Part shown: positions 39,980 to 50,939 of the stretch, one piece after another | Layout of the letters: the number at the start of each line of letters is the position of its first letter | Position numbering within the stretch: position 1 is the stretch's first letter | NCBI GenBank assembly: GCA_032718475.1 | Contig: JAUCBJ010001482.1 | Coordinates: forward strand, 1-64,000 | Length of the DNA: 64,000 nucleotides | Source of the DNA: Nemertoderma westbladi | Taxonomy: Eukaryota; Xenacoelomorpha; Nemertodermatida; Nemertodermatidae | Direction: 5' to 3' | Notes under the pieces: model-generated | Seen by the model: the letters and a program-made list of their open reading frames with translations, nothing else | What the model was told of the DNA's origin: nothing | The model's database searches: none | Program-made: the position numbers and the translations under genes

Positions 39980-42051
39980 ACAAGTCCCTAAAAGGTGCAA
40001 CCCTGCTCCATACCGCGGGGAATTCAAATGATTAAAGACATATAATTTGTTCTAGAAAGGGTGGCAGATCAGGGGCAGTATTCATAGCAGTTAGTATTAT
40101 TTACAGCTACTTAGTAACAGCTTTTAGTAAGAGCTGTAACTATGTTTAGTAAGAGCTATCTGTTACTAAAAACAACTGATTTTAGTAAGACCATTGACTT
40201 AACTTAGTTTCTACTAGCCCTTAAAAAATATCAGTATTCATAAACTGTTACTAAACTTAGTTCTAGCCCATTAGTACCAGTGCTGGTACTTTAACTTATG
40301 TTTATTAAAAAGCTTTCAGTTTCAACTTTAAGGTCGGTAGATATGCCCTGCATGTCTCTATGTTTACTGTTTTACTTGTACTGGTAGTCTACATTAAACC
40401 CATTAATTTTATTGGTCACTAAAACAATTCCTGTTTTCCAGTAAATTTTTTTCGTTATCAAATATATATTTCCTCCACTCAATTTAATTATCACTAAAAT
40501 ATATTTTTGAATCATCAAAAATAAATCTGTTACGGCCTGTTGTAATAAAATCCCTTCATTATTTAGGTTCGAATAACGTGGCACTGTAAGCTGCCCTTTC
40601 CCACATTTTAGCAATAATTTATAATTAATAGATTTTAGTGGAAACTTAATATTTTAGTGATTTCCTGTTAAAATTTTAGTGAAAAGTTTTCATTTTTAGT
40701 AAGGCGATAAATCAATTGGCTACCATTATCGAATACCAATATTTACAATCGGTAATAGAGAGGAAAATAATGAAGTGGGAACGTTACCGCTTTTTTATCT
40801 TGCGAAAGTTCGCGAATGGTAGAATTCTTTAGCGAAACACATTTTTCAACGGACGCGGACCGTTCGGGAGCAATCTCACCATTCAAGAATGTAAGCTGAA
40901 ATTTGGAAATTTAAGTCGGATATATGTTTAAAAAACAACAAGCTTTATGTCGTTACATTTGACAGTTTCTCTGCAACAACATATTTGCAATGAACACAGA
41001 ATGCTAGAAAAACAAGAGAGAGTATAATGTGGACAGAGTCGTCAGTGTGTCATGTATGAAGGCCAACATAGAATAATGTGCTGGCTAGCTGGCTGGCTTA
41101 ACCACTCAGCTTAGTTGTTCACGTGCTGCTCGAAGTCCCAGACTAGTTAACCAGTCAGCTTAGTTGTTCACGTGCTGCTCGAAGTCCCAGACTAGTTAAC
41201 CAGTCAGCTTAGTTGTTCACGTGCTGCTCGAAGTCCCAGACTAGTTAACCAGTCAGCTTAGTTGTTCACGTGCTGCTCGAAGTCCCAGACTAGTTAACCA
41301 GTCAGCTTAGTTGTTCACGTGCTGCTCGAAGCCCCAGACTAGTTAACCAGTCAGCTTAGTTGTTCACGTGCTCTCGAAGCCCCAGACTAGTTAACCAGTC
41401 AGCTTAGTTGTTCACGTGCTCTCGAAGCCCCAGACTAGTTAACCAGTCAGCTTAGTTGTTCACGTGCTGCTCGAAGTCCCAGACTAGTTAACCAGTCAGC
41501 TTAGTTGTTCACGTGCTGCTCGAAGTCCCAGACTAGTTAACCAGTCAGCTTAGTTGTTCACGTGCTGCTCGAAGTCCCAGACTAGTTAACCAGTCAGCTT
41601 AGTTGTTCACGTGCTGCTCGAAGTCCCAGACTAGTTAACCAGTCAGCTTAGTTGTTCACGTGCTGCTCGAAGTCCCAGACTAGTTAACCAGTCAGCTTAG
41701 TTGTTCACGTGCTGCTCGAAGCCCGAGACTAGTTAACCAGTCAGCTTAGTTGTTCACGTGCTGCTCGAAGTCCCTGAATAGTTAAAACAACAACAATAAC
41801 GGATGAGTGAGTTAAACCGATAAGAAACAATTTATTCTGATTCAATGAATTGATTACATTTAGTCTTACTGTCTTACTCTATTCATGTATTCAATGTTAA
41901 AACAGATTTGAATTTACCGCCAAAATATAGATAGCAGATCTGACCTGCCACCCTTTCCAGTACAAATTACATGTCTTTAATCATTTGAATTTCCCGCGCT
42001 ATGGACCACCTTTTAGGTGCTATGTGCATGTGGCACCTTTTAGTGACTTGT
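39980..42051. mobile_element. Mutator-like non-autonomous transposon in intron 2
   Basis: A 2072-bp element with a 10-bp target duplication GTATTCTTAT (39970-39979 and 42052-42061). Inverted termini begin ACAAGTCCCTAAAAGGTGC on the left and ACAAGTCACTAAAAGGTGCC on the opposite strand. About 110 bp of inverted similarity includes AATTCAAATGATTAAAGACA and GAAAGGGTGGCAG. The long TIRs and 9- to 11-bp duplication point to the Mutator superfamily. It carries no transposase but an internal minisatellite. It lies wholly within the intron between 39824 and 42343. Confidence 0.75.
41095..41790. repeat. 49-bp minisatellite inside the Mutator-like element
   Basis: About 14 units of 49 bp, nearly identical, each with ACTAGTTAACCAGTCAGC and a CACGTG hexamer. 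A few units have a 2-base deletion (GTGCTCTCG for GTGCTGCTCG). Confidence 0.93.
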
Positions 42052-42195
42052 GTATTCTTATAGTACCTTGGTTGCGGTTGGTGACTGGTGGTACCTTTTA
42101 CAACAGTGCAATAATAGTTTCAGTATGGCGATCTTTATAAACTTAGTCACATATATTAGTTTTTCCGAGGAAATAATTCTTCTTATATTTACCAC

Positions 42196-42219
42196 CCCCC
42201 CCCCCCCCCCCCCCCCCCG
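42196..42219. repeat. Poly(C) tract
   Basis: An uninterrupted run of C just upstream of exon 3. Confidence 0.9.
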
Positions 42220-42342
42220 CACAACACAGTTCTACATTTAACACAATTCATTAACACAAACACACTGGCTGTTATTATTAAGTATTTTAATTTAGTTCAA
42301 ATAATAATTTACCGAAACTCATTTATTTTGTTTACTTTGTAG

Positions 42343-42446
42343 AATAAGCGTGGCGAGGAATTCTATACGACTACGACCCCGTCGTTATATCTGCTCTAAA
42401 TGTAAAGCGGCCTCGTTCGCGCCCACCAACGTGTCTAAGGATTCCG
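42343..42446 (+). CDS. Unidentified gene, exon 3
   Basis: A 104-base exon between acceptor TTACTTTGTAG and donor G|GTTAGT. It continues the frame from exon 2 with an Arg codon split across the intron. The product reads ISVARNSIRLRPRRYICSKC, then KAASFAPTNVSKDSG, with a CSKC pair that could be half of a zinc site. The model gives 167 codons so far, ending in phase 1. The next exon was not found before the satellite array, so the gene is incomplete here. Confidence 0.5.
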
Positions 42447-42851
42447 GTTAGTGTCCAAACGATATCCAGTCGTATCGACGATGTTTAATAGCCTAGAAGT
42501 TGTAGTTTCGATACCTTTTGAATTAATTGTTGTGTAAAATAATCCCCTTATTACTTTAAATGGTAATAAATTAAATACTGATAGTAAATACTGATCTTGG
42601 AAATCTTCCCTATAAGCTTGACTTGATCCATCCCGACACTAGTTCCGCACCCGCCGCAGCATTTAAATGAAATAGTGTTAAGTCAATAAATAATTATTTA
42701 GGAGTTCCAACTTAAAGTAATTTTTTGTAATTAACAGTTTTTAGTTATTAACAGAAACATTGAATTAAGATTAAAAACTATTTATTATATCGAAAACAAA
42801 TCTAAGCTTTATTTCCCCGCCCAGGATCACTCAGTGATGTTTAATGTGTTT

Positions 42852-44659
42852 TAGGGATGTCCCGGAATCGATATTTTGATTCCGGCCGGAACCGGAACCG
42901 GAATTCAACATGCCGGAATATTCCGGCCGGAACCGGAATACGTGAAATGGTGAAATTAGTGAAATACACTAAATGACCCAGGAAATTTTATAATTTTTTA
43001 TGAAACAAATGAATTTTTTTAATTTCTACAGTAAGTTTGTTAATGAGATGACTCAGAACCTTGGGGGGAATTAAGGTGGGTGGAGTGGAGAATGACCTGA
43101 GCTGTTTGTTACGGCCTATCGCGTCATTAGGTCCTTTGGTGCAATATCCTGGTGTCTTTAAGGGAAAGGAGCATGTTACAGTGGCATGTTATTCGAACCA
43201 AAACAATAAACGAGGCCAATAGTACATGTTACAGTTTAATTGTTGCTTGGAATAAATATATTTATGGTAAGAAATGGATTTGCTGTAAATAGAAATTAAA
43301 CTACTATATTATGCAGCACCTACGACGCAGGACTGAACTAACGACCACTCGCAGGACCTGTACGTATTGTAATAACGTTTATATTTATAATAGATTTAGG
43401 TTAGAGTAGTAATTGTAAATATTGTGTTAATCGTTAATCGAGTTTCATTGCTAACTAAGGTTGGCAATTTATTTAGCCTCCTGTAATTATCATATTATTT
43501 AATAATTAATGCAAAGTAAAATATTATAAATTCAATGTAAAATAATTTAAATTCAATGTAAAATATTGTAAGATCAATGTAAAATAATGTAAAATCAATC
43601 TGAAAACGCCATTTTATAAGCAAATTGTAATAAGCAAGTTGGAAAAACCACTATTTAAGGCCCGTGCTCCACTGGTAAGTCTTATGTAGTCTTAGTCAGA
43701 ATAAATTATGGAACACATTGGTTTCAATGGGAGCGTCTCCAATGGTAAATCGTAAGTTACGACCTATGAGTCGCAAGTGATTATGTCCCATGTTCCATCT
43801 TTTGACACATGACTCATGTGTTATATCCGCCAAGATGCCTGTGATTGGTTACTTTGGGTATAATAAATATGCAGTAAATGTGAGTCGCACCTTATTTTTT
43901 TTATCAAATGACTTATGACTTATGTTACCAATGGAGCCAGGAGCCATTCATTTTGACATTCTGACTAAGCGACTTACCAGTGGAGCACGGGGGCCTAATG
44001 ATGCATTTCATAAAATATCTTCAGAACGACAAAGGGTTTAATTAGTTAATGTAAATTAAACCGGTTATGAATTGTATATGAATACTACAGTAGGTGGTGT
44101 AACAGATGGTAGTACCATTTTAGTTTGATTACCAGGTGAATTTTTTTTGGAAATGTGTTACATACCCATCAAGACTGCATTCACTTTAATAAACTAAACA
44201 GGGTGGCTGTGAATTTTCCCTCGTTACATAGGTTAGTTAGGTTCCACCTTGGTGTAGTGGTTGCATTGAATTCCAATCTATCTGGAGGTCGTGGGTTCGA
44301 TCCCTGCATGTGGGCCAAGGCAGTTTTCGATTCAGCACGAATGGTTTGAAGGGGCTAACCAGGGGGCATCTATGCCTTGCATCCAAATGTTAGCTCTAAC
44401 GGTCGAAGAAAACTTTATTTCTATACTTTTTTACAAGTGTTGAAAAGTGTCTTAAACTAATTGGTAATATTGTGTAAAAAATATATAAATGTTGATAATA
44501 ATTTAGCAAACTAATTGCAGCTATTAAACTAGATATGAACCTTGTAATTCCGGTAAAATTCCGGCCGGAATTGACCCCATTCCGGCAATTCCGGCCAGAA
44601 CCGGAATCGGGCAAAAACCGCCGGAATTCCGGCCGGAACGGAATTCCGGGACATCCCTA
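42852..44659. mobile_element. Non-autonomous hAT element
   Basis: 1808 bp with 8-bp target duplication ATGTGTTT (42844-42851 and 44660-44667). Termini are TAGGGATGTCCCGGAAT and its inverted counterpart, followed by GGCCGGAACCGGAAT-rich subterminal repeats on both sides. The 8-bp TSD and TAGGG start are typical of hAT. No transposase frame. It contains a nested PIF/Harbinger-like MITE and a repeat shared with 7080-7175. Confidence 0.85.
43659..43995. mobile_element. PIF/Harbinger-like MITE nested in the hAT element
   Basis: 337 bp with flanking TAA (43656-43658 and 43996-43998) and termini GGCCCGTGCTCCACTGGTAA and the inverted GGCCCCCGTGCTCCACTGG. The TAA target and GGCC start fit PIF/Harbinger. 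Non-coding. Confidence 0.7.
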
Positions 44660-44945
44660 ATGTGTTTATTTCCCCGCTCAGACTCACCCAATGATGTATA
44701 ATAGGTTTATTTCCCCTCTCAGGCTCACCCACTGATGTATAATAGGTTTATTTTCTCGCTCAGACTTACCTAGTGATGTATAATAGGTTTATTGCCCCTC
44801 TCAGGCACACCCAGTGATGTTTAATAGGTTTATTTCCCCGCTCAGGCTCAATCAGTGATGTTTAATGTGTTTATTTCCCCTCTCAGGCTCACCCACTGAT
44901 GTATAAATAGGTTTATTCTCTCGCTCAGACTCACCTACTACTAGG

Positions 44946-45224
44946 ATCGCCATGCTGCATTGCAGCTGCATTTTCAAGAATGCTGTGCCGGCTTGTCAAC
45001 AAAATTGCACCGCCACAACTCCCTATCACCCATGACATTTGCTAGATCATCCGCATCTTTAAGGCCAGTGTCCTTTAAGATGCGTCTCAAGAAAGTCATG
45101 GGCTGTCCACCATGCTTATTCACTCCATGAGGCTGCCAAAGTACAAGATTATGCACTGGCTGGTCCTCACGGCGAAAGCAATGTCCTGCAAAGCGGAGGC
45201 GATTTTGTTCTAGTGTCAAGCTCA
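44946..45224 (-). pseudogene. 5'-truncated LINE 3' end in the satellite, copy A
   Basis: The minus strand encodes the C-terminus of a LINE RT protein: EQNRLRFAGHCFRREDQP, then a HGGQPMTFLRRI segment, ending PAQHS. It is similar in layout to the intact LINE at 47510 but of a different subfamily. The tail ends TAGTAG and joins the satellite. The satellite flanks carry TAGGTGAGTCTGAG on both sides, a likely 14-bp target duplication. Confidence 0.8.
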
Positions 45225-46022
45225 GACTCACCTAGTGATGTATAATAGGTTTATTTCCCCGCTCAGACTCACCTAGTGATGTATAATAGGTTTATTTCCC
45301 CGCTCAGAATCGCCTAGTGATGTATAATAGGTTTATTTCCCCGCCCAGGATCACTCAGTGATGTTTAATGTGTTTATTTTCCCGCTCAGGTTTACCCAGT
45401 GATGTATAATAGGTTTATTGCCCCTCTCAGGCTCACCTGGTGATGTATAATAGGTTTATTTCCCCGCCCAGGATCACTCAGTGATGTTTAATGTGTTTAT
45501 TTCCCCGCTCAGACTCACCCAATGACGTATAATAGGTTTATTTCCCCGCTCAGAATCGCCTAGTGATGTATAATAGGTTTATTTCCCCGCCCAGGATCAC
45601 TCAGTGATGTTTAATGTGTTTATTTTCCCGCTCAGGTTTACCCAGTGATATATAATAGGTTTATTGCCCCTCTCAGGCTCACCTAGTGATGTATAATAGG
45701 TTTATTTCCCCGCCCAGGATCACTCAGTGATGTTTAATGTGTTTATTTCCCCGCTCAGACTCACCCAATGACGTATAATAGGTTTATTTCCCCTCTCAGG
45801 CTCACCCACTGATGTATAATAGGTTTATTTTCTCGCTCAGACTTACCTAGTGATGTATAATAGGTTTATTGCCCCTCTCAGGCACACCCAGTGATGTTTA
45901 ATAGGTTTATTTCCCCGCTCAGGCTCAATCAGTGATGTTTAATGTGTTTATTTCCCCTCTCAGGCTCACCCACTGATGTATAAATAGGTTTATTCTCTCG
46001 CTCAGACTCACCTACTACTAGG

Positions 46023-46301
46023 ATCGCCATGCTGCATTGCAGCTGCATTTTCAAGAATGCTGTGCCGGCTTGTCAACAAAATTGCACCGCCACAACTCCC
46101 TATCACCCATGACATTTGCTAGATCATCCGCATCTTTAAGGCCAGTGTCCTTTAAGATGCGTCTCAAGAAAGTCATGGGCTGTCCACCATGCTTATTCAC
46201 TCCATGAGGCTGCCAAAGTACAAGATTATGCACTGGCTGGTCCTCACGGCGAAAGCAATGTCCTGCAAAGCGGAGGCGATTTTGTTCTAGTGTCAAGCTC
46301 A
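46023..46301 (-). pseudogene. 5'-truncated LINE 3' end in the satellite, copy B
   Basis: Identical in protein to copy A and offset by exactly 1077 bases, with the same flanking satellite variants. It arose by duplication of the block rather than by a second insertion. Confidence 0.85.
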
Positions 46302-47509
46302 GACTCACCTAGTGATGTATAATAGGTTTATTTCCCCGCTCAGACTCACCTAGTGATGTATAATAGGTTTATTTCCCCGCTCAGAATCGCCTAGTGATGT
46401 ATAATAGGTTTATTTCCCCGCCCAGGATCACTCAGTGATGTTTAATGTGTTTATTTTCCCGCTCAGGTTTACCCAGTGATGTATAATAGGTTTATTGCCC
46501 CTCTCAGGCTCACCTGGTGATGTATAATAGGTTTATTTCCCCGCCCAGGATCACTCAGTGATGTTTAATGTGTTTATTTCCCCGCTCAGACTCACCCATT
46601 GATGTATAATAGGTTTATTGCCCCTCTCAGGCTCACCCAGTGATGTTTAATAGGTTTATTTCCCCGCTCAGACTCACGTAGTGGTATATAATAGGTTTAT
46701 TTCCCCGCTCAGGCTCAATCAGTGATGTATAATAGGTTTATTTCCCCGCTCAGGCTCATCCAGTGATGTTTAATAGGTTTATTTCCCCTCTCAGGCTCAC
46801 CCACTGATGTATAAATAGGTTTATTTTCTCGCTCAGACTCACCTAGTGATGTATAATAGGTTTATTTCCCCGCTCAGACTCACCTAGTGATGTATAATAG
46901 GTTTATTTCCCCGCTCAGAATCACCTAGTGATGTATAATAGGTTTATTTCCCCGCTCAGGATCACTCAGTGATGTTTAATGTGTTTATTTTCCCGCTCAG
47001 GTTTACCCAGTGATGTATAATAGGTTTATTGCCCCTCTCAGGCTCACCTAGTGATGTATAATAGGTTTATTTCCCCGCCCAGGATCACTCAGTGATGTTT
47101 AATGTGTTTATTTTCCCGCTCAGGTTTACCCAGTGATGTATATTAGGTTTATTTCCCCGCTCAGGCTCATCCAGTGATGTTTAAAGGTTTTATTTCCCCT
47201 CTCAGGCTCACCTAGTGATGTATAAATAGGTCTATTTTCTCGCTCAGACTCACCTAGTGATGTATAATAGGTTTATTTCCCCTCTCAGGCTCACCCACTG
47301 ATGTATAAATAGGTCTATTTTCTCGCTCAGACTCACCTAGTGATGTATAATAGGTTTATTTCCCCGCTCAGACTCACCTAGTGATGTATAATAGGTTTAT
47401 TTCCCCGCTCAGAATCACCTAGTGATGTATAATAGGTTTATTTCCCCGCCCAGGATCACTCAGTGATGTTTAATGTGTTTATTTTCCCGCTCAGGCTCAC
47501 CTACTACTA

Positions 47510-50500
47510 CTAGGTCGAGCGAACTCGGACAGTGGAAATGAGATCCTTCCAGGCTTCCCGATTCTCCATAGTTGTCGCAATTTCGTTTCTCCCAAGTTCA
47601 GTATCCCTTTCAAGTTGATCTATATATGTTATGGCAGGTCGTCCACGACTACGCTTTCCATGAGTTGGTTGCCAGAGAAGTAGATCTGGTATGACCTCGT
47701 CTTTACTTCGCCAGCAGTGCCCACTGAATCTTAATCTGCGTTCGCGGAGGGTGGTTGATACAGGTGGTATTGTACCATAAAGCTCGGCGTTTGTCATGTG
47801 TTGTCTCCAGCTGATGTTTAGGGCTGCCCTTAGTAGTCTTCTGTAGCAACCATCAATTCGTTGTTCAAGTGATTTAGTCAGTGTCCAGGTCTCACCCCCG
47901 TATAAAAATACACTTTCCACTGTGGCTCGAAAGAACTTGGTCTTCAGGTGCCTGGAGAGATCTGATTTCCAGATGGTATCCATTTTTGATAGAGCTACCC
48001 AAGCCTTTGCTTTCCTAACTTCTATGTCCTTTTTGCTACTCTCTATCCATGATCCAAGGTACTGGAAGTCATCGACCTTCCTTAGTTGATTATTATCAAT
48101 GGTTGTCAAGTTTCCATCAACATTAAAGGTCATGAATTCGGTCTTGGTAGCATTTATATGCAATCCAACCTCCTTAGCAGCCCTCTCCACTTTATTTAGT
48201 AGAAGCTGTGCATCTGCTAGCGTATTAGAGAGCAGGGCGATGTCATCCGCAAAGTCAGTGTCTGTGACTGTAGTTGCCGGATATCTACTACTTCTGCGTT
48301 CTTGAAGTGTGAATCCCAGATCTTCACCCTTTGTGGCCGTCCTCATTGCGTAATCCAGCACAATTACAAATAGTAATGGTGCTAATGTGTCACCTTGCAG
48401 TACGCCAGCCAGGATTGAGAAAAACTCAGTTTCACCATCTGGTGAGAGTACCTGCGCTTCTGTGTCACAATATAGCAATCCAATGCCAGCAACAATTACT
48501 TCTGGTATTCCATAAGCTCTTAGGATTTCAAGCATTTTACCTCTATGGATGGAGTCGAATGCCTTCTTGAAGTCCACAAAAGTCATGACTGCGGGGAGAT
48601 TCTTTGACTTAATTCCTTCAATCAGTCTCCGTAGTGCAAGTATCTGAGCTATTGTTGATCTACTTGGTCGAAATCCGTTTTGGCTCTTACGCAGTAGTTT
48701 CTCTATGTGAGGCCTAATCCTATATAGAATCATTTTATTGTATATTTTGGCAGCTACCACAAGCAGACAGATCCCACGATAGTTTGTTGGTATGCCGAGG
48801 TCTCCTTTCTTGGGGAGAGGCTTTAGTTGACCTTTAGTCCAAATTGGTGGTGGCTTTTCCCCTTTTAACATCCGGTTGCAAACATTCAATAATGGTCTAT
48901 TTAGCACTCCGGTTTTCCATACCTCCGCTGGGATTTCATCTAATCCACTCGCTTTATTATTGGACATGCTTTTAATGCTTCTTTGGAGTTCGGCAGGTGT
49001 GAAGTCCCCTGTTTCTATAGGTAGTGTCTTGTCATATATTTTCCTTGTAGGGCTGACCTCGATGTTTGGTGGCTGCCCAAGCAAGTTGCTGAAGTGATTT
49101 TTCCACTTCCCAACACGTTCTTCAGGACTATCGGCTTTGAGGCGCCCCTTTGCACAACTTTTCCGACCAGATACCTCATTTACAGTTTGCCAGGTAAGTC
49201 TTGATTGTTGCTGTATGTGAGCTGTTGTAATTGCTTCAGTTTTATCCTGTATGTACTTTTCCTGGCTGATGTTGTAGGCCAATTTAAGATCGTCCTTCGC
49301 TTTCTCAACCTTGTTAATGTTTTCGGTTGTTGGTTGTTCGGTTTTAACTTTGTAGGCTATCTTAAGATCTTCTCTCTTACAAGTAACCTCAGAGTTTTGC
49401 CATGGCACATACTGTTTTCGTTTAGGTTTCTGGGGGATATGCCTCTTAGCTGATTCCTTGTGGGCTGTTATTATATTCTGGTATATTGAATCGGTGGATT
49501 GGTCTTCATCCATTGACTGAAGTGCTTCAAAGCGGTTTTGAACTTCTACTGTATAAGCATCCTTTACAGCATTGTCAGTTCTGAGTTTCTCCCAGTCATA
49601 GTTGATATGCTTGCTTGTCCTGGGTTTGCTGGCTCTCAAACTGAGTCTGATCTCTGCAGTCACAATTCTGTGGTCCGAACCAATTAGGTTGAACGAGCTG
49701 TATGCCTCGCAGTTGATCATGCTATTTCTCCACTTTTTGTTTATAAGGATGTAATCCAGTTGTGCTTTGGTTCCATTAGGGTATTGAAAGGTCCATAGCT
49801 TCCCCTTACTCTTTTCGAATGTGTTGTTTGTTGGTATCAATTCACATTCTTCCATTAGGTCTAAGAGTAAGTACCCATTTCTGTTAGAACTGGTGTTATA
49901 GGTGTAACCCTTGATGTCTTCTGGGCCAATTTGCGCATTCAGGTCACCAGCAATGACTTTAACATTGTGTTTCGGGATGTCCTTAATAAGTCCAGTCAGT
50001 TCTTCATAAAACTTGACTGCTTGTTCTGGCTCTGATGCATTGGTTGGACTGTAGCAACATATAACTGTTGTCTTGGGATTCCCATCAAATGTTGCGATCA
50101 TAACCCTGGAATTTATAGATTCGATGTTGTTTAGGGTCTTAAGTGCAAATGGGCTTAGCAGAATTCCTACTCCACCAATTGATGCATTGGCCGAGTTTCT
50201 TACTGCTGAGCTTGTTACTAACGTCCATCCATTTCCAATGTCATTGTACTTCATGGCAGTGTCTTCATGACAAATCCGATGTTCTTGGATGCAGATGATG
50301 TCGATGTTATATTCCATTGCCAGAGCGACCATGTCACCCTGTTTGCTCTGTGCTTTCAGCGTGCGTGCGTTCATTGTAGCAATCTTTAGTGTCTTTTTAC
50401 ATTTCAACAGGTTGGTTCTTCTTTCTTCTCTGTCTTCTGTTCCAGTAGCCAATTTATCGACCCCAGCCTGGTGTACCACTGAGGGACGCGGTCCTTGTTG

Positions 50501-50551
50501 ACCCGGGCGACGACCGAGCCGGTATTTCTCCTGGAGGGTTCTCATACTCAT
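47510..50551 (-). CDS. Intact RTE-like LINE: AP endonuclease and reverse transcriptase
   Basis: 1013 codons, minus strand, ATG at 50551. The N-terminal endonuclease has KIATMNARTLKAQSKQ, IDIICIQEHR, VIAGDLNAQIG, AQLDYILI and LIGSDHRIV (APE motifs). The RT has PAELQRSIKSMSNNKASGLD, PIPTNYRGI-type sequence, FVDFKKAFDSIHR, AGVLQGDTLAPLL and DFADDIALL (the catalytic DD). The C-terminal region includes LRERRLRFSGHCWRSKDE. The stop TAG is itself the first of a (TAG)n tail that runs straight into the satellite, leaving almost no 3' UTR. It nicks target DNA and primes reverse transcription there. The intact frame suggests recent activity. Confidence 0.88.
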   Translation of the reverse strand: MSMRTLQEKYRLGRRPGQQGPRPSVVHQAGVDKLATGTEDREERRTNLLKCKKTLKIATMNARTLKAQSKQGDMVALAMEYNIDIICIQEHRICHEDTAMKYNDIGNGWTLVTSSAVRNSANASIGGVGILLSPFALKTLNNIESINSRVMIATFDGNPKTTVICCYSPTNASEPEQAVKFYEELTGLIKDIPKHNVKVIAGDLNAQIGPEDIKGYTYNTSSNRNGYLLLDLMEECELIPTNNTFEKSKGKLWTFQYPNGTKAQLDYILINKKWRNSMINCEAYSSFNLIGSDHRIVTAEIRLSLRASKPRTSKHINYDWEKLRTDNAVKDAYTVEVQNRFEALQSMDEDQSTDSIYQNIITAHKESAKRHIPQKPKRKQYVPWQNSEVTCKREDLKIAYKVKTEQPTTENINKVEKAKDDLKLAYNISQEKYIQDKTEAITTAHIQQQSRLTWQTVNEVSGRKSCAKGRLKADSPEERVGKWKNHFSNLLGQPPNIEVSPTRKIYDKTLPIETGDFTPAELQRSIKSMSNNKASGLDEIPAEVWKTGVLNRPLLNVCNRMLKGEKPPPIWTKGQLKPLPKKGDLGIPTNYRGICLLVVAAKIYNKMILYRIRPHIEKLLRKSQNGFRPSRSTIAQILALRRLIEGIKSKNLPAVMTFVDFKKAFDSIHRGKMLEILRAYGIPEVIVAGIGLLYCDTEAQVLSPDGETEFFSILAGVLQGDTLAPLLFVIVLDYAMRTATKGEDLGFTLQERRSSRYPATTVTDTDFADDIALLSNTLADAQLLLNKVERAAKEVGLHINATKTEFMTFNVDGNLTTIDNNQLRKVDDFQYLGSWIESSKKDIEVRKAKAWVALSKMDTIWKSDLSRHLKTKFFRATVESVFLYGGETWTLTKSLEQRIDGCYRRLLRAALNISWRQHMTNAELYGTIPPVSTTLRERRLRFSGHCWRSKDEVIPDLLLWQPTHGKRSRGRPAITYIDQLERDTELGRNEIATTMENREAWKDLISTVRVRST

Positions 50552-50600
50552 ATCTTTCAGTTGCGGGGGTAAACCGCTTGTGGTCGCAACTCCTACAAGC
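50552..50600 (-). other. 5' leader of the LINE
   Basis: On the minus strand, about 50 bases before the ATG begin near CACGCTTGTAGGAGTTGC. The exact 5' end and target duplication could not be fixed, because this flank is not satellite. Confidence 0.4.
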
Positions 50601-50784
50601 GTGAATTTTGTAAAACATTAAATTAATAGAAGTAATTAAAAACAAATAAATAAATAAACCAGATTTTAAACACGTTAATGCATTTCAAAATCTTCAGAAC
50701 GTTTGGTTTTCAAAAATAAATAAATCTTTTATTACAAACTTAAAAATTATAAAATTAAAAAATTAAAATTAAAAATTTTTTTGT

Positions 50785-50920
50785 TATTTTTAGGAATTAA
50801 GTTTTATTTACTGTTTTAATATAATAAAATAAATATATTTCAAGGGCTAAGGGCCCATTGGGCCCTTAGCCCTTGAAATATATAAATACAGTAAATAAAA
50901 CTTAATTCTTAAAAATAACA
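50785..50920. repeat. Large imperfect palindrome (snapback)
   Basis: A 22-bp perfect arm (50836-50857) pairs with 50859-50880 around one base, with a GGGCCC core. Outer arms (50789-50814 and 50889-50914, TTAAGTTTTATTTACTG and its complement) extend the structure, leaving an asymmetric internal loop. Confidence 0.88.
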
Positions 50921-50939
50921 TAATATGAATTATAACATC

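Larger units (their letters stand above)
42810..47505. repeat. 41-bp satellite array with nested insertions
   Basis: Units of 41 bp follow the pattern GGTTTATTTCCCCGCTCAG, ACTCACCTAGTGATGTATAATA, with diverged variants (GATGTTTAATGTG and similar). The array begins before 42852, is split by a hAT element (42852-44659) and continues to 47505, where it abuts the 3' end of an RTE-like LINE. Two truncated LINE pieces lie inside it. An approximately 1077-bp block is tandemly duplicated. Confidence 0.92.

Noticed and set aside
41095-41790. 49-bp direct repeats considered as CRISPR or centromeric satellite
   Set aside because: Head-to-tail copies without spacers, wholly inside a TIR element.
44974-45231. 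85-codon ORF as a host gene (also at 46051-46308)
   Set aside because: It is the C-terminus of a LINE protein, truncated and embedded in satellite.
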